From assembly GCF_018614875.1 (NCBI RefSeq), contig NZ_JAGGNW010000002.1:372001-436000 (forward strand): DNA of 64,000 nt. Reading direction: 5' to 3'. A program made the position numbers and the translations under genes. The notes under the pieces are model-generated. The model searched no databases. It was not told the origin of the DNA and saw nothing but the letters and a program-made list of their open reading frames with translations. How positions within the stretch are numbered: position 1 is the first letter of the stretch; each line of letters starts with the position of its first letter. Source of the DNA: Variovorax paradoxus. Lineage in GTDB: Bacteria; Pseudomonadota; Gammaproteobacteria; Burkholderiales; Burkholderiaceae_C. Below, piece after piece: positions 18,109 to 29,771 of this stretch.

Positions 18109-19662
18109 TCAAGCTTCTTCCATCATGATGGTCTTGAACTCGCCGCTGGCAATGCGCTTCTGCCACTCGGCCGGGCCGGTGATGTGCGCGCTGGTACCGC
18201 CGGCGTCGACCGCCACCGTCACGGGCATGTCGACCACGTCGAATTCATAGATGGCTTCCATGCCCAGGTCTTCGAAGCCCACCACCTTGGCGGTCTTGAT
18301 GGCCTTGCTCACGAGGTAGGCGGCGCCGCCCACGGCCATGAGGTAGGCGCTCTTGTGCTTCTTGATGGCCTCGATGGCAACCGGGCCGCGCTCGGCCTTG
18401 CCGATCATCGCGATCAGGCCGGTCTGGGCCAGCATCATCTCGGTGAAGCCGTCCATGCGCGTGGCGGTGGTCGGGCCGGCGGGGCCCACGGCCTCGTCGC
18501 CGACCGGATCGACCGGGCCGACGTAGTAGATGACGCGGTTGGTGAAGTCCACCGGCAGCTTCTCGCCCTTGGCCAGCATGTCCTGGATGCGCTTGTGCGC
18601 GGCATCGCGGCCGGTGAGCATCTTGCCGTTGAGCAGGATCGTGTCGCCGGGCTTCCAACTCGCCACTTCGGCGGGCGTGAGCTTGTTCAAATCGACGCGC
18701 TTGCTCTTCTTTTCGTCGGGCGCCCAGTTCACGTCGGGCCACAGGTCGAGCGAGGGCGGGTCGAGGTACACCGCACCGCTGCCGTCCATCACGAAGTGTG
18801 CATGGCGCGTGGCCGCGCAGTTGGGGATCATCGCCACGGGCTTGCTCGCCGCGTGCGTGGGGTACATCTTGATCTTGATGTCGAGCACGGTGGCCAGTCC
18901 GCCCAGGCCCTGCGCGCCGATGCCCAGCGCATTGACCTTCTCGTACAGCTCGATGCGCAGCGCCTCGACCTTGCTGAGCTCGGCGCCCGAGGCCTTCTTG
19001 GCCTGCAGCTCGTGCATGTCGAGGTCGTCCATCAGGCTTTCCTTGGCCATCAGCGCGGCCTTCTCGGCCGTACCGCCGATGCCGATGCCCAGCATGCCCG
19101 GCGGGCACCATCCTGCCCCCATGGTCGGCACGGTCTTGAGCACCCAGTCGACCACGCTGTCGCCGGGGTTCAGCATCACGAGCTTGCTCTTGTTCTCGCT
19201 GCCGCCGCCCTTGGCCGCGACCGTCACCTCGACGGTGTTGCCCGGCACGATCTCGGTGAAGATCACCGCGGGCGTGTTGTCCTTGGTGTTCTTGCGGTCG
19301 AACTGCGGATCGGCCACGACCGAGGCGCGCAGCGTGTTGTCAGGATGGTTGTAGCCGCGGCGCACGCCTTCGTTGATGGCGTCGTCCAGCGAACCGGTGA
19401 AGCCGCCCCAGCGCACGTCCATGCCCACCTTGAGGAACACGTTGACGATGCCGGTGTCCTGGCAGATCGGGCGGTGGCCCGTGGCGCTCATCTTGCTGTT
19501 GGTCAGAATCTGCGCGATGGCGTCCTTGGCCGCGGGGCTCTGCTCGCGCTCGTAGGCGCGGGCCAGGTGGGCGATGTAGTCGGCGGGGTGGTAGTAGCTG
19601 ATGTACTGCAGCGCGGCGCTGATCGATTCGATCAGGTCGGCCTGCTGGATCGTGGTCGTCAT
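18109..19662 (-). CDS. fumA: Class I fumarate hydratase (iron-sulfur)
   Basis: 517 residues from the ATG at 19660-19662 ([13 protein letters not shown]). Upstream in-frame codons fall into the divergent promoter region. Single-chain class I fumarase with the three cluster cysteines Cys67 (RPICQDTG), Cys186 (GAGWCPPG) and Cys282 (IPNCAATRH). The 4Fe-4S cluster is the Lewis acid for reversible hydration of fumarate to malate in the TCA cycle. These enzymes are oxygen- and superoxide-sensitive. The class II enzyme fumC is encoded divergently 161 bases away. The symbol could equally be fumB; sequence alone does not separate them. Confidence 0.94.
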   Translation of the reverse strand: MTTTIQQADLIESISAALQYISYYHPADYIAHLARAYEREQSPAAKDAIAQILTNSKMSATGHRPICQDTGIVNVFLKVGMDVRWGGFTGSLDDAINEGVRRGYNHPDNTLRASVVADPQFDRKNTKDNTPAVIFTEIVPGNTVEVTVAAKGGGSENKSKLVMLNPGDSVVDWVLKTVPTMGAGWCPPGMLGIGIGGTAEKAALMAKESLMDDLDMHELQAKKASGAELSKVEALRIELYEKVNALGIGAQGLGGLATVLDIKIKMYPTHAASKPVAMIPNCAATRHAHFVMDGSGAVYLDPPSLDLWPDVNWAPDEKKSKRVDLNKLTPAEVASWKPGDTILLNGKMLTGRDAAHKRIQDMLAKGEKLPVDFTNRVIYYVGPVDPVGDEAVGPAGPTTATRMDGFTEMMLAQTGLIAMIGKAERGPVAIEAIKKHKSAYLMAVGGAAYLVSKAIKTAKVVGFEDLGMEAIYEFDVVDMPVTVAVDAGGTSAHITGPAEWQKRIASGEFKTIMMEEA

Positions 19663-19699
19663 GGTGGGGAATGCTTTTTGGAGTGGGAAACGCCCACCG

Positions 19700-19728
19700 A
19701 TTATCTCAGCCGCCGTTTTCACGGAAAA
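19700..19728 (-). promoter_or_regulatory. Candidate promoter of fumA
   Basis: Read on the minus strand: TTTTCC (19728-19723), 17 bases, GATAAT (19705-19700). The -10 is good and the -35 weak. It lies about 38 bases before the fumA ATG. Confidence 0.35.
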
Positions 19729-19823
19729 AGCCTGCCGGATGCGAGCCATTCTTATCGAGGCCATACTCGGCCTTGCACCCGGCGAGCGGGCACAACCATC
19801 CAAGACTGCGGAGTTTTTTCATC

Positions 19824-21221
19824 ATGACGACTTCCCCCAAGACCCGTGCCGAGCGCGATACCTTCGGACCGATCGACGTGCCGGCCGACAAGCTGTGGGG
19901 TGCGCAAACGCAGCGCTCGCTGCAGAACTTCGACATCTCGGGCGAGCAGCAGCCGCGCGAGATCATCAAGGCGCTGGCACAGGTCAAGCGGGCGTCGGCC
20001 GTGGTCAACCATGCGCTGGGCCTGCAGGACGAGAAGAAGACCCAGGCCATCGTGGCCGCGGCCGATGAAGTCATCGCCGGCAAGCACCCGGGCGAGTTCC
20101 CGCTGGTGGTCTGGCAGACCGGCTCGGGCACGCAGACCAACATGAACGTCAACGAGGTGCTGGCCAACCGCGCGAGCGAAATCCTCGGCGGCGAGCGCGG
20201 GGAAGGGCGCCTCGTGCATCCGAACGACGACGTCAACCGCAGCCAGTCGAGCAACGACGTGTTCCCGACCGCCATGCACGTGGCGGCCGTCGAAGCCATC
20301 ACGCACAAGCTGCTGCCCGCCATCGCCAAGCTGCGCGGCACGCTCGAACAGAAGGCGAAGGATTTCGCCGATATCGTGAAGATCGGCCGCACCCACCTGC
20401 AGGACGCCACGCCCCTCACGCTGGGCCAGGAGTTCTCGGGCTACGTGGCGCAGCTGGCGCACGGCGAGGCGCACGTGCGCGCCGCGCTGCCGCACCTGAG
20501 CGAACTGGCGTTGGGCGGCACGGCCGTCGGCACCGGACTCAATGCGCCCAAGGGCTATGCGGAGCAGGTGGCCGCCGAACTAGCCAAGCTCACGGGCCTG
20601 CCGTTCGTGACCGCGCCGAACAAGTTCGAAGCCATGGCCAGCGTCGACGCGCTGGTGCACGCCCACGGCGCGCTCAAGACGCTCGCCGCCAGCATGAACA
20701 AGATCGCCAACGACGTGCGCTGGCTCGCCAGCGGCCCGCGCAGCGGCATCGGCGAACTCAGCATTCCCGAAAACGAACCCGGCTCGTCGATCATGCCGGG
20801 CAAGGTCAACCCGACCCAGAGCGAGGCCGTCACGATGCTGGCCGCGCAGGTGTTCGGCAACGACGTGGCCATCAACATCGGCGGCGCCTCGGGCAACTTC
20901 GAGCTCAATGTGTTCCGCCCGATGGTCGCGCACAACTTCCTGCAGAGCGTGCGCCTCTTGGCCGACGGCATGGTGAGCTTCAACGACCACTGCGCCGTGG
21001 GCATCGAGCCGAACCGCGAACGCATCACAGAGCTGGTGCAGCGCTCGCTGATGCTCGTGACCGCGCTCAACACGCACATCGGCTACGACAAGTCGGCCTA
21101 CATCGCGAAGAAGGCGCACAAGGAAGGCACGAGCCTGCGGGAAGCCGCGATTGCCTCGGGGCACCTCACGGGCGAGCAGTTCGACCAGTGGGTGATTCCC
21201 GAGAACATGACTGGCCGGTAA
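19824..21221 (+). CDS. fumC: Class II fumarate hydratase
   Basis: 465 residues from the ATG at 19824 ([15 protein letters not shown]). Fumarase/aspartase superfamily signature [11 protein letters not shown] at 320-330 carries the catalytic serine loop. The conserved region [16 protein letters not shown] begins at 189 with His191. It is an iron-independent, oxygen-stable homotetramer catalysing fumarate to L-malate. Divergence from the iron-sulfur fumarase suggests the two are alternatives used under different oxidative or iron states. Confidence 0.97.
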   Translation: MTTSPKTRAERDTFGPIDVPADKLWGAQTQRSLQNFDISGEQQPREIIKALAQVKRASAVVNHALGLQDEKKTQAIVAAADEVIAGKHPGEFPLVVWQTGSGTQTNMNVNEVLANRASEILGGERGEGRLVHPNDDVNRSQSSNDVFPTAMHVAAVEAITHKLLPAIAKLRGTLEQKAKDFADIVKIGRTHLQDATPLTLGQEFSGYVAQLAHGEAHVRAALPHLSELALGGTAVGTGLNAPKGYAEQVAAELAKLTGLPFVTAPNKFEAMASVDALVHAHGALKTLAASMNKIANDVRWLASGPRSGIGELSIPENEPGSSIMPGKVNPTQSEAVTMLAAQVFGNDVAINIGGASGNFELNVFRPMVAHNFLQSVRLLADGMVSFNDHCAVGIEPNRERITELVQRSLMLVTALNTHIGYDKSAYIAKKAHKEGTSLREAAIASGHLTGEQFDQWVIPENMTGR

Positions 21222-21233
21222 ATCCGGTGGGCT

Positions 21234-21851
21234 TCAGTACCCGATGGTGTAGCGCTGGCGCGAATGAGCCTGCTTTTCGAGTTCGTCGATGAACGCGATC
21301 GCGTAGTCCTCGAACGTGATCCAGCTGCGGCCTTCGGCACTCACGAGCAGGTCGTCCTTGCCGAGGCGGAACTTGCCTGTGCGCTCGCCTTCGACGAATT
21401 CGGCCGAAGGCGAGAGGAAGGTCCAGTCGAGTTCCTTCTCGCTCTGCAGCACCTTCAGGAACGCGGCGCCGGCGGAGGCTTCGGCCTTGTACGCCTCGGG
21501 GAAGTTCGGCGTGTCGATCACCTTCAGGCCCGGCGCCGCAAACAGGCTGCCGGCGCCGCCGACCACCAGCAGGCGCTTCACGCCCGCGCGCTTGGCGGGT
21601 TCGATGATGGCCGCGGGCGGCACGGTTGCGAAGTGCGCGGCGCTGAACACGGCGTCGTGGCCGGCCAAGGCCTTTTCGAGCGCGGCGCCGTCGAGCACGT
21701 CGAGGTCCACGGCCTTCACATCGGCGCGGCCCGACAGCTTTTCGCTGGCCTTGCGTGCGATGGCCGTCACGGTGTGGCCGCGGCGCAGGGCTTCCTCGAG
21801 AAGGCGCCCGCCGGCGCGTCCGGTGGCGCCGATGATGGCGATGTGGCTCAT
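21234..21851 (-). CDS. NAD(P)H-binding Rossmann oxidoreductase (YwnB-like)
   Basis: 205 residues. The N-terminal nucleotide motif IAIIGATGRAGGRLLEEALRR is that of atypical SDR/NmrA-like NAD(P)-binding proteins. The rest is a single Rossmann domain with no YxxxK catalytic pair visible. Members act as quinone-type oxidoreductases or NADP sensors; the substrate is unknown. The gene diverges from a LysR regulator over 101 bases holding a good inverted repeat, so it is the likely target of that regulator. It ends 12 bases after the fumC stop, convergent. Confidence 0.85.
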   Translation of the reverse strand: MSHIAIIGATGRAGGRLLEEALRRGHTVTAIARKASEKLSGRADVKAVDLDVLDGAALEKALAGHDAVFSAAHFATVPPAAIIEPAKRAGVKRLLVVGGAGSLFAAPGLKVIDTPNFPEAYKAEASAGAAFLKVLQSEKELDWTFLSPSAEFVEGERTGKFRLGKDDLLVSAEGRSWITFEDYAIAFIDELEKQAHSRQRYTIGY

Positions 21852-21900
21852 GAGTGACTCCAGAAAATGAACGGGATGAACCGCATCTTAGGTTTCTGGT

Positions 21901-21920
21901 TTCGAAAGAAATACCTCGAA
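21901..21920. promoter_or_regulatory. Candidate LysR operator
   Basis: TTCGA-N10-TCGAA in the divergent gap between the oxidoreductase and LysR genes. A further TTCGAA (21948-21953) overlaps the regulator start codon. Spacing and symmetry fit LysR recognition sites. Confidence 0.45.
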
Positions 21921-21952
21921 TAGCGCGCTTGTTTATTCCTAAAATCGTTCGA

Positions 21953-22861
21953 ATGGATCGATTGAATGCAATGCGCGTGTTCGTCAACGTGGTGGATGCG
22001 GGCAGCCTTTCGGCCGCGGCCGACAAGCTCGACCTCTCGCGGCCGGTGGTCACGCGCTACGTGGCCGAGCTCGAGCAATGGACCGGCGCACGCCTGTTGC
22101 ACCGCACGACGCGCCGGCTGAGCCTCACGGCGGCGGGCGAGGAACTGTTGCCGCGCTGCCGCCAGGTGCTCGAACTCGCGGGCGACATGCAGGAGGCCGT
22201 GCGGCATCCGGCCGAGGCGCCGCGCGGGCAGCTGCGCATCACGGCCAGCACCTCGTTCGCGCAGGCGCAGTTGGCCGATGCGGTGGCCGACTACGTGCGG
22301 CTCTATCCCGGCGTGGCGGTCGATCTGGTGCTGCTGGACCGGGCGGTGAACCTGGTGGACGAGCGCATCGACCTGGCCATTCGCGTGGCGGTGGAGATCG
22401 ATCCCAACCTCATTGCGCGGCGACTCACCGACTGCCGTTCGGTGGTGTGCGCGTCACCCGGCTATTTGAAGGAGCACGGGCAGCCGCTGCGCGTGGAGGA
22501 ACTGGCCCAGCGCAACTGCCTCACGCACTCGTACTTCGGGCGCAGCCTCTGGAATTTCACGCGCAAGGACGACGGCACGCCCGTTTCGGTGGCCGTCGGC
22601 GGCAACGTGTCGACCAATGATGCCGCGAGCCTGATGCATCTTGCGCGGGCAGGGGCCGGCATCGCGATGCTGCCGACCTACCTGACCGCCGGCTTGCTGC
22701 AGGCGGGCGAACTGGTGCGGCTGTTTCCTGAGTTCGAGCCGCAGGTTGTCGGCATGTACGCGGTGTACGCCTCGCGCAAGCACATGCCGGCCACGCTGCG
22801 CACGATGCTCGACTTCCTGGCCGCGCGCTTCACTGAAACGCCGGCGTGGGAAACGCCTTAG
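21953..22861 (+). CDS. LysR-family transcriptional regulator
   Basis: 302 residues from the ATG at 21953 (MDRLNAMRVFVNVVDAGS). N-terminal winged helix-turn-helix (about 1-60: SLSAAADKLDLSRPVVTRYVAELE, then LLHRTTRRLSLT) and a C-terminal periplasmic-binding-like effector domain. The HTH and RTTRR pattern fits the CrgA/DsdC-like branch common in Burkholderiales. Divergent from the NAD(P)H-binding oxidoreductase, with an inverted repeat TTCGA-N10-TCGAA between them. Its stop overlaps the stop of the convergent YqhA-like gene by two bases. The effector is unknown. Confidence 0.92.
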   Translation: MDRLNAMRVFVNVVDAGSLSAAADKLDLSRPVVTRYVAELEQWTGARLLHRTTRRLSLTAAGEELLPRCRQVLELAGDMQEAVRHPAEAPRGQLRITASTSFAQAQLADAVADYVRLYPGVAVDLVLLDRAVNLVDERIDLAIRVAVEIDPNLIARRLTDCRSVVCASPGYLKEHGQPLRVEELAQRNCLTHSYFGRSLWNFTRKDDGTPVSVAVGGNVSTNDAASLMHLARAGAGIAMLPTYLTAGLLQAGELVRLFPEFEPQVVGMYAVYASRKHMPATLRTMLDFLAARFTETPAWETP

Positions 22862-23493
22862 TGGCGCGTGTTGGCGGCTGCGGCTTCGTTCATCAGCTTG
22901 TCGGTGTAGGCGATGGCCATGGCCGAGAACAGGAAGGCGATGTGGATCACGGTCTGCGCAATCAGCACGCGGTCGGTGTAGTTGTCCGCGTTGATGAAGG
23001 TCTTCAGCAGATGGATCGAGCTGATGCCGATGATGGCGGTGGCCAGCTTCACCTTGAGCACCGAGGCGTTCACGTGGCTCAGCCACTCGGGCTGGTCGCG
23101 GTGGCCTTCGAGGTCCATGCGGCTCACGAAGGTCTCGTAGCCGCCCACGATCACCATGATCAGCAGGTTGGAGATCATCACCACGTCGATCAGCGCCAGC
23201 ACCACCAGCATGATCACCGTTTCGTTGAGCGTGCCCACCGGGGCGCTGGTTTTGTAGCCGATGCTGGTGATCAGTGCCTGCAGCGCGTCCTTGCTGCCGA
23301 AGCCGGCCTCGACCAGGTGCAGCAGCTCGACCAGGAAGTGCACCACATACACCGCCTGTGCCACGATCAGGCCCAGGTACAGCGGCAGTTGCAGCCAGCG
23401 GCTTGCGAAAATCAGCTTGGGCAGCGGCCTGAGCGGCGAACCTTTGGCTGGAATTGGCGGATGGCGGGAATCGAAAGGGTCGGTAGCGGACAT
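22858..23493 (-). CDS. YqhA/UPF0114-family membrane protein
   Basis: 211 residues with about four hydrophobic segments. The motif GGYETFVSRM and the segment KVKLATAIIGISSIHLLKTFI are typical of the YqhA (UPF0114, TIGR00645) family of inner-membrane proteins. The family has no firmly established function. Neighbours give no clue: convergent with LysR and divergent from acs. The start ATG is followed by a hydrophilic Pro-rich N-terminus. Confidence 0.85.
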   Translation of the reverse strand: MSATDPFDSRHPPIPAKGSPLRPLPKLIFASRWLQLPLYLGLIVAQAVYVVHFLVELLHLVEAGFGSKDALQALITSIGYKTSAPVGTLNETVIMLVVLALIDVVMISNLLIMVIVGGYETFVSRMDLEGHRDQPEWLSHVNASVLKVKLATAIIGISSIHLLKTFINADNYTDRVLIAQTVIHIAFLFSAMAIAYTDKLMNEAAAANTRH

Positions 23494-23639
23494 CGGCAGG
23501 GTGGTCGTGTAAGACCGACGATTCTAGGGGTGCCCCTGTGTCGGACTCGTGATAACCCTGCGAACTAACATCGGACCCGTCAGTGACCCGTAAGTGCGGC
23601 GGCCGACATTACGCCGCATCCATCCAGGAGACAAAGCGA

Positions 23640-25637
<1,998 letters not shown>

Positions 25638-25715
25638 TTCGATCTGTAGGACATGGCCGTTAGTGGGAAGCAGGGGCCATTGCGGCTCGCGGCCTGAGGT
25701 AAAACCGGCGCAGTT

Positions 25716-25739
25716 GCCATGCGCCTCGACGCGCATGGC
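25716..25739 (+). terminator. Perfect 9-bp hairpin between acs and next gene
   Basis: GCCATGCGC, loop CTCGAC, GCGCATGGC. No U-tract follows. It may be a Rho-independent-like stop for acs, or an mRNA 5' structure ahead of the small membrane protein gene 38 bases downstream. Confidence 0.35.
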
Positions 25740-25777
25740 GGATTCCACTGTGTTCGATCTTTACGAAGGAGGCCCCC

Positions 25778-26278
25778 ATGGGCGTGAGATCTGCTTTCCT
25801 GTTCGTCATCCTGCTGCTGATCGCGGCGCTCGCCGCGCTCAACTGGGGCACGCTCTCGGCGCCCGTGCCGGTGTCGCTGGGCTTCATGACCGTGTCCGCG
25901 CCGCTGGGCCTCATGATGCTGGGGCTGACGGTCGCATTGGGCGTGTTCTTCCTGGTCTACGTTCTGTACCTGCACAGCTCGGTGCTGCTCGACGCCAAGC
26001 GCCACAACAAGGAAATGCAGGTGCAGCGCGACCTGGCCGACAAGGCCGAGGCCTCGCGTTTCACCGAGCTGCGCAATTTTCTCGAGGCTCAGGAAACCAA
26101 GCACATGGCGCAGAACGCGGACCGGCATGCCGCGCTGCTGACCCGGCTGGGCCAGGTCGAGAGCGTGATCCGCCAACGTTCGGAGCAGTCCGACAACACC
26201 GTGGCCGCGCACATCGGCCAGCTCGAAGACCGCATCGAGCGCAAGCCGTTGCCCACAGACATCGATCCGCGGGTTTGA
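25778..26278 (+). CDS. Small membrane protein with coiled-coil tail (LapA-like)
   Basis: 166 residues preceded by a very strong ribosome-binding site GAAGGAGG. Two transmembrane helices (residues 5-22 and 36-65) are joined by a short loop, then a long charged heptad-rich cytoplasmic tail (about 70-160). The architecture resembles the LapA-domain (DUF1049-type) membrane proteins that act in envelope assembly in enterobacteria; this similarity is by layout, not by a decisive motif. No partner gene is adjacent. Confidence 0.7.
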   Translation: MGVRSAFLFVILLLIAALAALNWGTLSAPVPVSLGFMTVSAPLGLMMLGLTVALGVFFLVYVLYLHSSVLLDAKRHNKEMQVQRDLADKAEASRFTELRNFLEAQETKHMAQNADRHAALLTRLGQVESVIRQRSEQSDNTVAAHIGQLEDRIERKPLPTDIDPRV

Positions 26279-26312
26279 TGCGAACCTGACCGAGCGCGCG
26301 GCGCCCCGAGCC

Positions 26313-26618
26313 TCAGCGCGCCAGCAGCACCCAGGCCGCCAGCTTCTTGGCGTCGGCTTCGCTGACCTGGGTGTTGGCCGGCATCGGCACCGGGCCCCAG
26401 ACGCCAGAACCGCCCTTGATGATCTTCGCCGCCAGCATGTCGACGGCGCCGGCGTTGCCCTTGTACTTGGCCGCCACGTCCTTGAAGGCGGGGCCGAGCA
26501 CCTTGCGGTCCACCGCATGGCAGCTCATGCAGTTCTTCGACGTTGCCAGCGCCAGGTCGGCAAAGGCGGGTGCTGCCAAGCCGAGACCGAGGACTGCGAA
26601 TGACAGGAGTCTTTTCAT
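26313..26618 (-). CDS. Class I cytochrome c (c551/c552-like)
   Basis: 101 residues with a Sec signal peptide (MKRLLSFAVLGLGLAAPAFA), then the haem-attachment site CMSCH (residues 30-34) and a likely axial methionine in GPVPMPANT. Size and motif placement match small soluble periplasmic c551/c552 electron carriers that shuttle electrons between bc1-type complexes and terminal oxidases or peroxidases. Single gene, convergent with the membrane protein gene upstream and divergent from the Trp-rich gene. Confidence 0.92.
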   Translation of the reverse strand: MKRLLSFAVLGLGLAAPAFADLALATSKNCMSCHAVDRKVLGPAFKDVAAKYKGNAGAVDMLAAKIIKGGSGVWGPVPMPANTQVSEADAKKLAAWVLLAR

Positions 26619-26724
26619 GGGGCCTTGTTCGTAATGGCTGGGTTACATTCGATGCAACGCGATTGTAGGTAGCGCCGTGCACCGGCGTTCGGAGCGTTGC
26701 CAACAAAACCCGGAGGGATTCGCG

Positions 26725-26979
26725 ATGCTTTTTCTGCTGTTGGGCCTGCTTGGCGTGGGCCTCAAGTATTTCGAGGTAGGCATGGTTGCCGGCTGGAGCT
26801 GGTGGATCGTGCTGTCGCCTTTTGCCATGGCCTTGGCGTGGTGGGCATGGGCCGATGCGTCGGGCTACACCAAGCGCAAGGTCATCGAGCGCGAGGAAGC
26901 GCGCAAGCAGGCGCGCATCGACCGCCAGCGCAGCAACATGGGCCTGCCGGGCAGCAAGGGCCAGCGCCCGAAGCGCTGA
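26725..26979 (+). CDS. Small Trp-rich membrane protein (TIGR04438-like)
   Basis: 84 residues from the ATG at 26725, with GGAGGG eight bases upstream. Two hydrophobic segments rich in tryptophan (WSWWIVL, LAWWAWAD) are followed by a very basic tail (KRKVIEREEARKQARIDRQR). This matches the small Trp-rich protein family found mainly in Comamonadaceae-type betaproteobacteria. Function is unknown, but it is a useful taxonomic marker. The basic tail would face the cytoplasm. Confidence 0.82.
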   Translation: MLFLLLGLLGVGLKYFEVGMVAGWSWWIVLSPFAMALAWWAWADASGYTKRKVIEREEARKQARIDRQRSNMGLPGSKGQRPKR

Positions 26980-27012
26980 CCGGCACCACGCACACGGATG
27001 GCCTGAGGGGCT

Positions 27013-28707
27013 TCAGAACTTGTCGAGCACCGCGCCCGAGCTCGCGCTCGAGGCGTTGAACGCGAACTTGGCCTGCACGCCGCGGGTATAGCGCGGCGCC
27101 GGCGGCTTCCAGCCTTCGCGGCGCTTGGCAAGCTCGGCTTCGGGCACGTTGAGTTCGAGCACCAGCTTGTGCGCGTCGATGGTGATCGAATCGCCCTCGT
27201 TGACGAAGGCAATCGTGCCACCGGCCGCCGCTTCAGGTGCGACGTGGCCGACCACCATGCCCCAGGTGCCGCCCGAGAAGCGGCCGTCGGTGATCAGGCC
27301 CACGCTTTCGCCGAGGCCGGCGCCGATCAGCGCGCCCGTGGGAGCCAGCATTTCCGGCATGCCGGGGCCGCCCTTGGGGCCGAGGTAGCGCAGCACCATC
27401 ACGTCGCCGGCCACGATCTTGCCCGCCAGGATGGCTTGCAGCGCCGACTGCTCGTCGTCGAACACCCGCGCCGGGCCGGTGATGACCGGGTTCTTCAGCC
27501 CGGTGATCTTGGCGACCGCGCCTTCGGGCGAGAGATTGCCCTTGAGGATGGCCAGGTGGCCTTCGGCGTACATCGGCTTGTCGATAGTGCGGATCACGTC
27601 CTGGTCGGCGCGCGGCACGTCGGGCACGTCCTTCAGCACTTCGGCAATCGTCTGGCCGCTGATGGTGATGCAGTCGCCATGCAGCAGGCCTGCGTTCAGC
27701 AGCACCTTCATCACTTGCGGAATGCCGCCGGCCTTGTGCAGGTCGACCGCAAGGTACTTGCCCGAGGGCTTCAGGTCGCACAGCACCGGCACCTTCTTGC
27801 GCATGCGTTCGAAGTCGTCGATGGTCCATTCGACCTCGGCCGCGTGCGCAATCGCCAGGAAGTGCAGCACCGCATTGGTCGAACCGCCCGTGGCCATGAT
27901 CACTGCCACCGCGTTCTCGATGGCCTTCTTGGTCACGATGTCGCGCGGCTTCAGGTCTTTCTTGATGGCCTCGATCAGCACCTTGGCCGATTCCTTGGCC
28001 GAGTTGGCTTTTTCCTCGTGCGGGTTGGCCATGGTCGACGAGTAGGGCAGCGAGATGCCCAGCGCCTCGAACGCGCTGGACATGGTGTTGGCCGTGTACA
28101 TGCCGCCGCACGAGCCGGTGCCGGGAATGGCGCGCTTCTCGATCTCGTGCAGGTCTTCGTCGCTCATGTTGCCCGCGGCGTTCTGGCCCACGGCCTCGAA
28201 CACGCTCACGATGTTGAGGTCTTGCCCCTTGTAGCGGCCCGGCAGGATGGTGCCGCCGTAGACGTAGATGGCCGGCACGTTGGCGCGCAGCATGCCCATC
28301 AGCCCGCCGGGCATGTTCTTGTCGCAGCCGCCGACCACGAGCACGCCGTCCATCCACTGGCCGCCCACGCAGGTCTCGATGCAGTCGGAGATGACCTCGC
28401 GGCTCACCAGCGAGTACTTCATGCCTTCGGTGCCCATGGCCATGCCGTCGGAGATGGTGGGGGTGCCGAACACCTGCGCATTGCCGCCGGCTTCTTCGAT
28501 GCCCTCGATGGCCGCGTCGGCCAACTTCTGCAGGCCCGAGTTGCAGGGCGTGATGGTGCTGTGGCCGTTGGCAACGCCGACCATCGGCTTCTTGAAGTCG
28601 GCTTCTTCGTAGCCCATGGCGTAGAACATCGAGCGGTTGGGGGCGCGGCTCTTGCCTTCGACGATGTTGGCGCTGCGGCGGTTGATCTTGATCGGCTTGG
28701 TGTCCAT
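27013..28707 (-). CDS. ilvD: Dihydroxy-acid dehydratase
   Basis: 564 residues, the shorter [2Fe-2S] type. Cluster cysteines Cys55 (ITPCNSG), Cys128 (GGCDKNMPG) and Cys200 ([12 protein letters not shown]); C-terminal signature region [12 protein letters not shown]. It dehydrates dihydroxy-isovalerate and dihydroxy-methylvalerate in valine/isoleucine synthesis in the cytoplasm. Monocistronic on the minus strand, divergent from a LysR regulator that may control it. The gap contains two inverted repeats (28741-28757 and 28798-28812). Confidence 0.97.
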   Translation of the reverse strand: MDTKPIKINRRSANIVEGKSRAPNRSMFYAMGYEEADFKKPMVGVANGHSTITPCNSGLQKLADAAIEGIEEAGGNAQVFGTPTISDGMAMGTEGMKYSLVSREVISDCIETCVGGQWMDGVLVVGGCDKNMPGGLMGMLRANVPAIYVYGGTILPGRYKGQDLNIVSVFEAVGQNAAGNMSDEDLHEIEKRAIPGTGSCGGMYTANTMSSAFEALGISLPYSSTMANPHEEKANSAKESAKVLIEAIKKDLKPRDIVTKKAIENAVAVIMATGGSTNAVLHFLAIAHAAEVEWTIDDFERMRKKVPVLCDLKPSGKYLAVDLHKAGGIPQVMKVLLNAGLLHGDCITISGQTIAEVLKDVPDVPRADQDVIRTIDKPMYAEGHLAILKGNLSPEGAVAKITGLKNPVITGPARVFDDEQSALQAILAGKIVAGDVMVLRYLGPKGGPGMPEMLAPTGALIGAGLGESVGLITDGRFSGGTWGMVVGHVAPEAAAGGTIAFVNEGDSITIDAHKLVLELNVPEAELAKRREGWKPPAPRYTRGVQAKFAFNASSASSGAVLDKF

Positions 28708-28797
28708 GGTGTCTCTTGTGTCGTGGGGAGATCGAGGGGGAGTCCAAGTATCGGACTTCTCATTGATTCATTCCAATCCATTCTTGTGCACTGATTG

Positions 28798-28812
28798 ATA
28801 TGCTCGGCATAT
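28798..28812. promoter_or_regulatory. Palindrome overlapping LysR start codon
   Basis: ATATGC-TCG-GCATAT is a perfect dyad that includes the ATG of the LysR gene. With AGTCC-N7-GGACT at 28741-28757 it marks the ilvD/lysR divergent gap as a probable autoregulated operator region. Confidence 0.4.
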
Positions 28813-29752
28813 GAAAGAAGCCTTGATCGACCTGCGCGCCTGGCGCCAGTTCGTGGCCGTGGCCGAGGAGCTGCATTTCGGCCGCGCCGCGCTGCGGCTG
28901 CACATGACCCAGCCGCCCGTCACGCAGGCCATTGCCCAGCTTGAAAAGACATTGGGCGTGGTGCTGTTCGACCGCACGCGCCGCCGCGTCGCGCTCACGC
29001 CCGCCGGCGAGGCCTTGCTGCCCGACGTGCGCGAGCTGCTGGCGCGCGCCCAGGCGCTGCCGGCGCGGGCTCGCGCGGCGGCGGCGGGGCAGGTGGGGCG
29101 CGTGCGAATCGCCTTTGTCTCGACCGTCGGCTTCGAGCAGCTGCCGGCCTGGGTGCGCGAATTCCGCGTGCTCTGTCCCGAGGTGGCGCTCGAACTGGTC
29201 GAAGCCACGGGCGACGTGCAGCTCGAAGCCTTCGCGCGCGGCGAAATCGATGCCGGCCTGATGCTGCATTCGCCGGGCGCCGCGCCGCCGGGGCTGGCTC
29301 GGCTGCCGGTGGAGGAAGAGGCGCTGGTGCTGGCCCTGCCGGCGCAGCACCGGCTCGCGCGTGCGCGGCCCGTGCCGCTGGCGGAGGTGCTGGCCGAACC
29401 GCTCGTGATCTTCCCGCGCCGCATCGTGCCGTCGCTGCACGATGCGGTCTTCGATCTCTATCACGCGGCGGGGCGCACGCCGCAGGTGGCGCAGGAGGCG
29501 ATACAGATGCAGACCATCGTCAACTTGGTGTCGGGCGGCATCGGCGTGGCCTGGGTGCCGCACAGCGTGATGCAGTTCCGTCGCGCGGGCGTGGTCTATC
29601 GGCAGGCCGACGAGTTCAAGGGCACGGGCCGGCGCCGCGTGGCGCTTCCGGCTTGTGAAACCAGCCTCGTGTGGCCTGCGCAGGCCGCGCATCCGGCGCT
29701 GGCGCGCTTCGTGGAATTCGTGCGGGAGCGCACCGGGGCGCGGGCGAAGTAG
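28811..29752 (+). CDS. LysR-family transcriptional regulator next to ilvD
   Basis: 313 residues. N-terminal HTH: FGRAALRLHMTQPPVTQAIA, then LGVVLFDRTRRRVALTPAGEALL. C-terminal effector-binding domain. The TQPPVTQAI recognition helix is of the CbbR/BenM-like type. Its position divergent from ilvD suggests control of branched-chain amino acid synthesis, but LysR regulators also act on distant targets. A palindrome overlaps its start codon, compatible with autoregulation. Confidence 0.92.
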   Translation: MKEALIDLRAWRQFVAVAEELHFGRAALRLHMTQPPVTQAIAQLEKTLGVVLFDRTRRRVALTPAGEALLPDVRELLARAQALPARARAAAAGQVGRVRIAFVSTVGFEQLPAWVREFRVLCPEVALELVEATGDVQLEAFARGEIDAGLMLHSPGAAPPGLARLPVEEEALVLALPAQHRLARARPVPLAEVLAEPLVIFPRRIVPSLHDAVFDLYHAAGRTPQVAQEAIQMQTIVNLVSGGIGVAWVPHSVMQFRRAGVVYRQADEFKGTGRRRVALPACETSLVWPAQAAHPALARFVEFVRERTGARAK

Positions 29753-29771
29753 GGAATACGGCGTCCGCCGC

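Noticed and set aside
23515-23580. Nested inverted repeat and direct repeat TCGGACYCGT upstream of acs
   Set aside because: The pattern is visible but short, and no known regulator site fits it. Too weak to call an operator.
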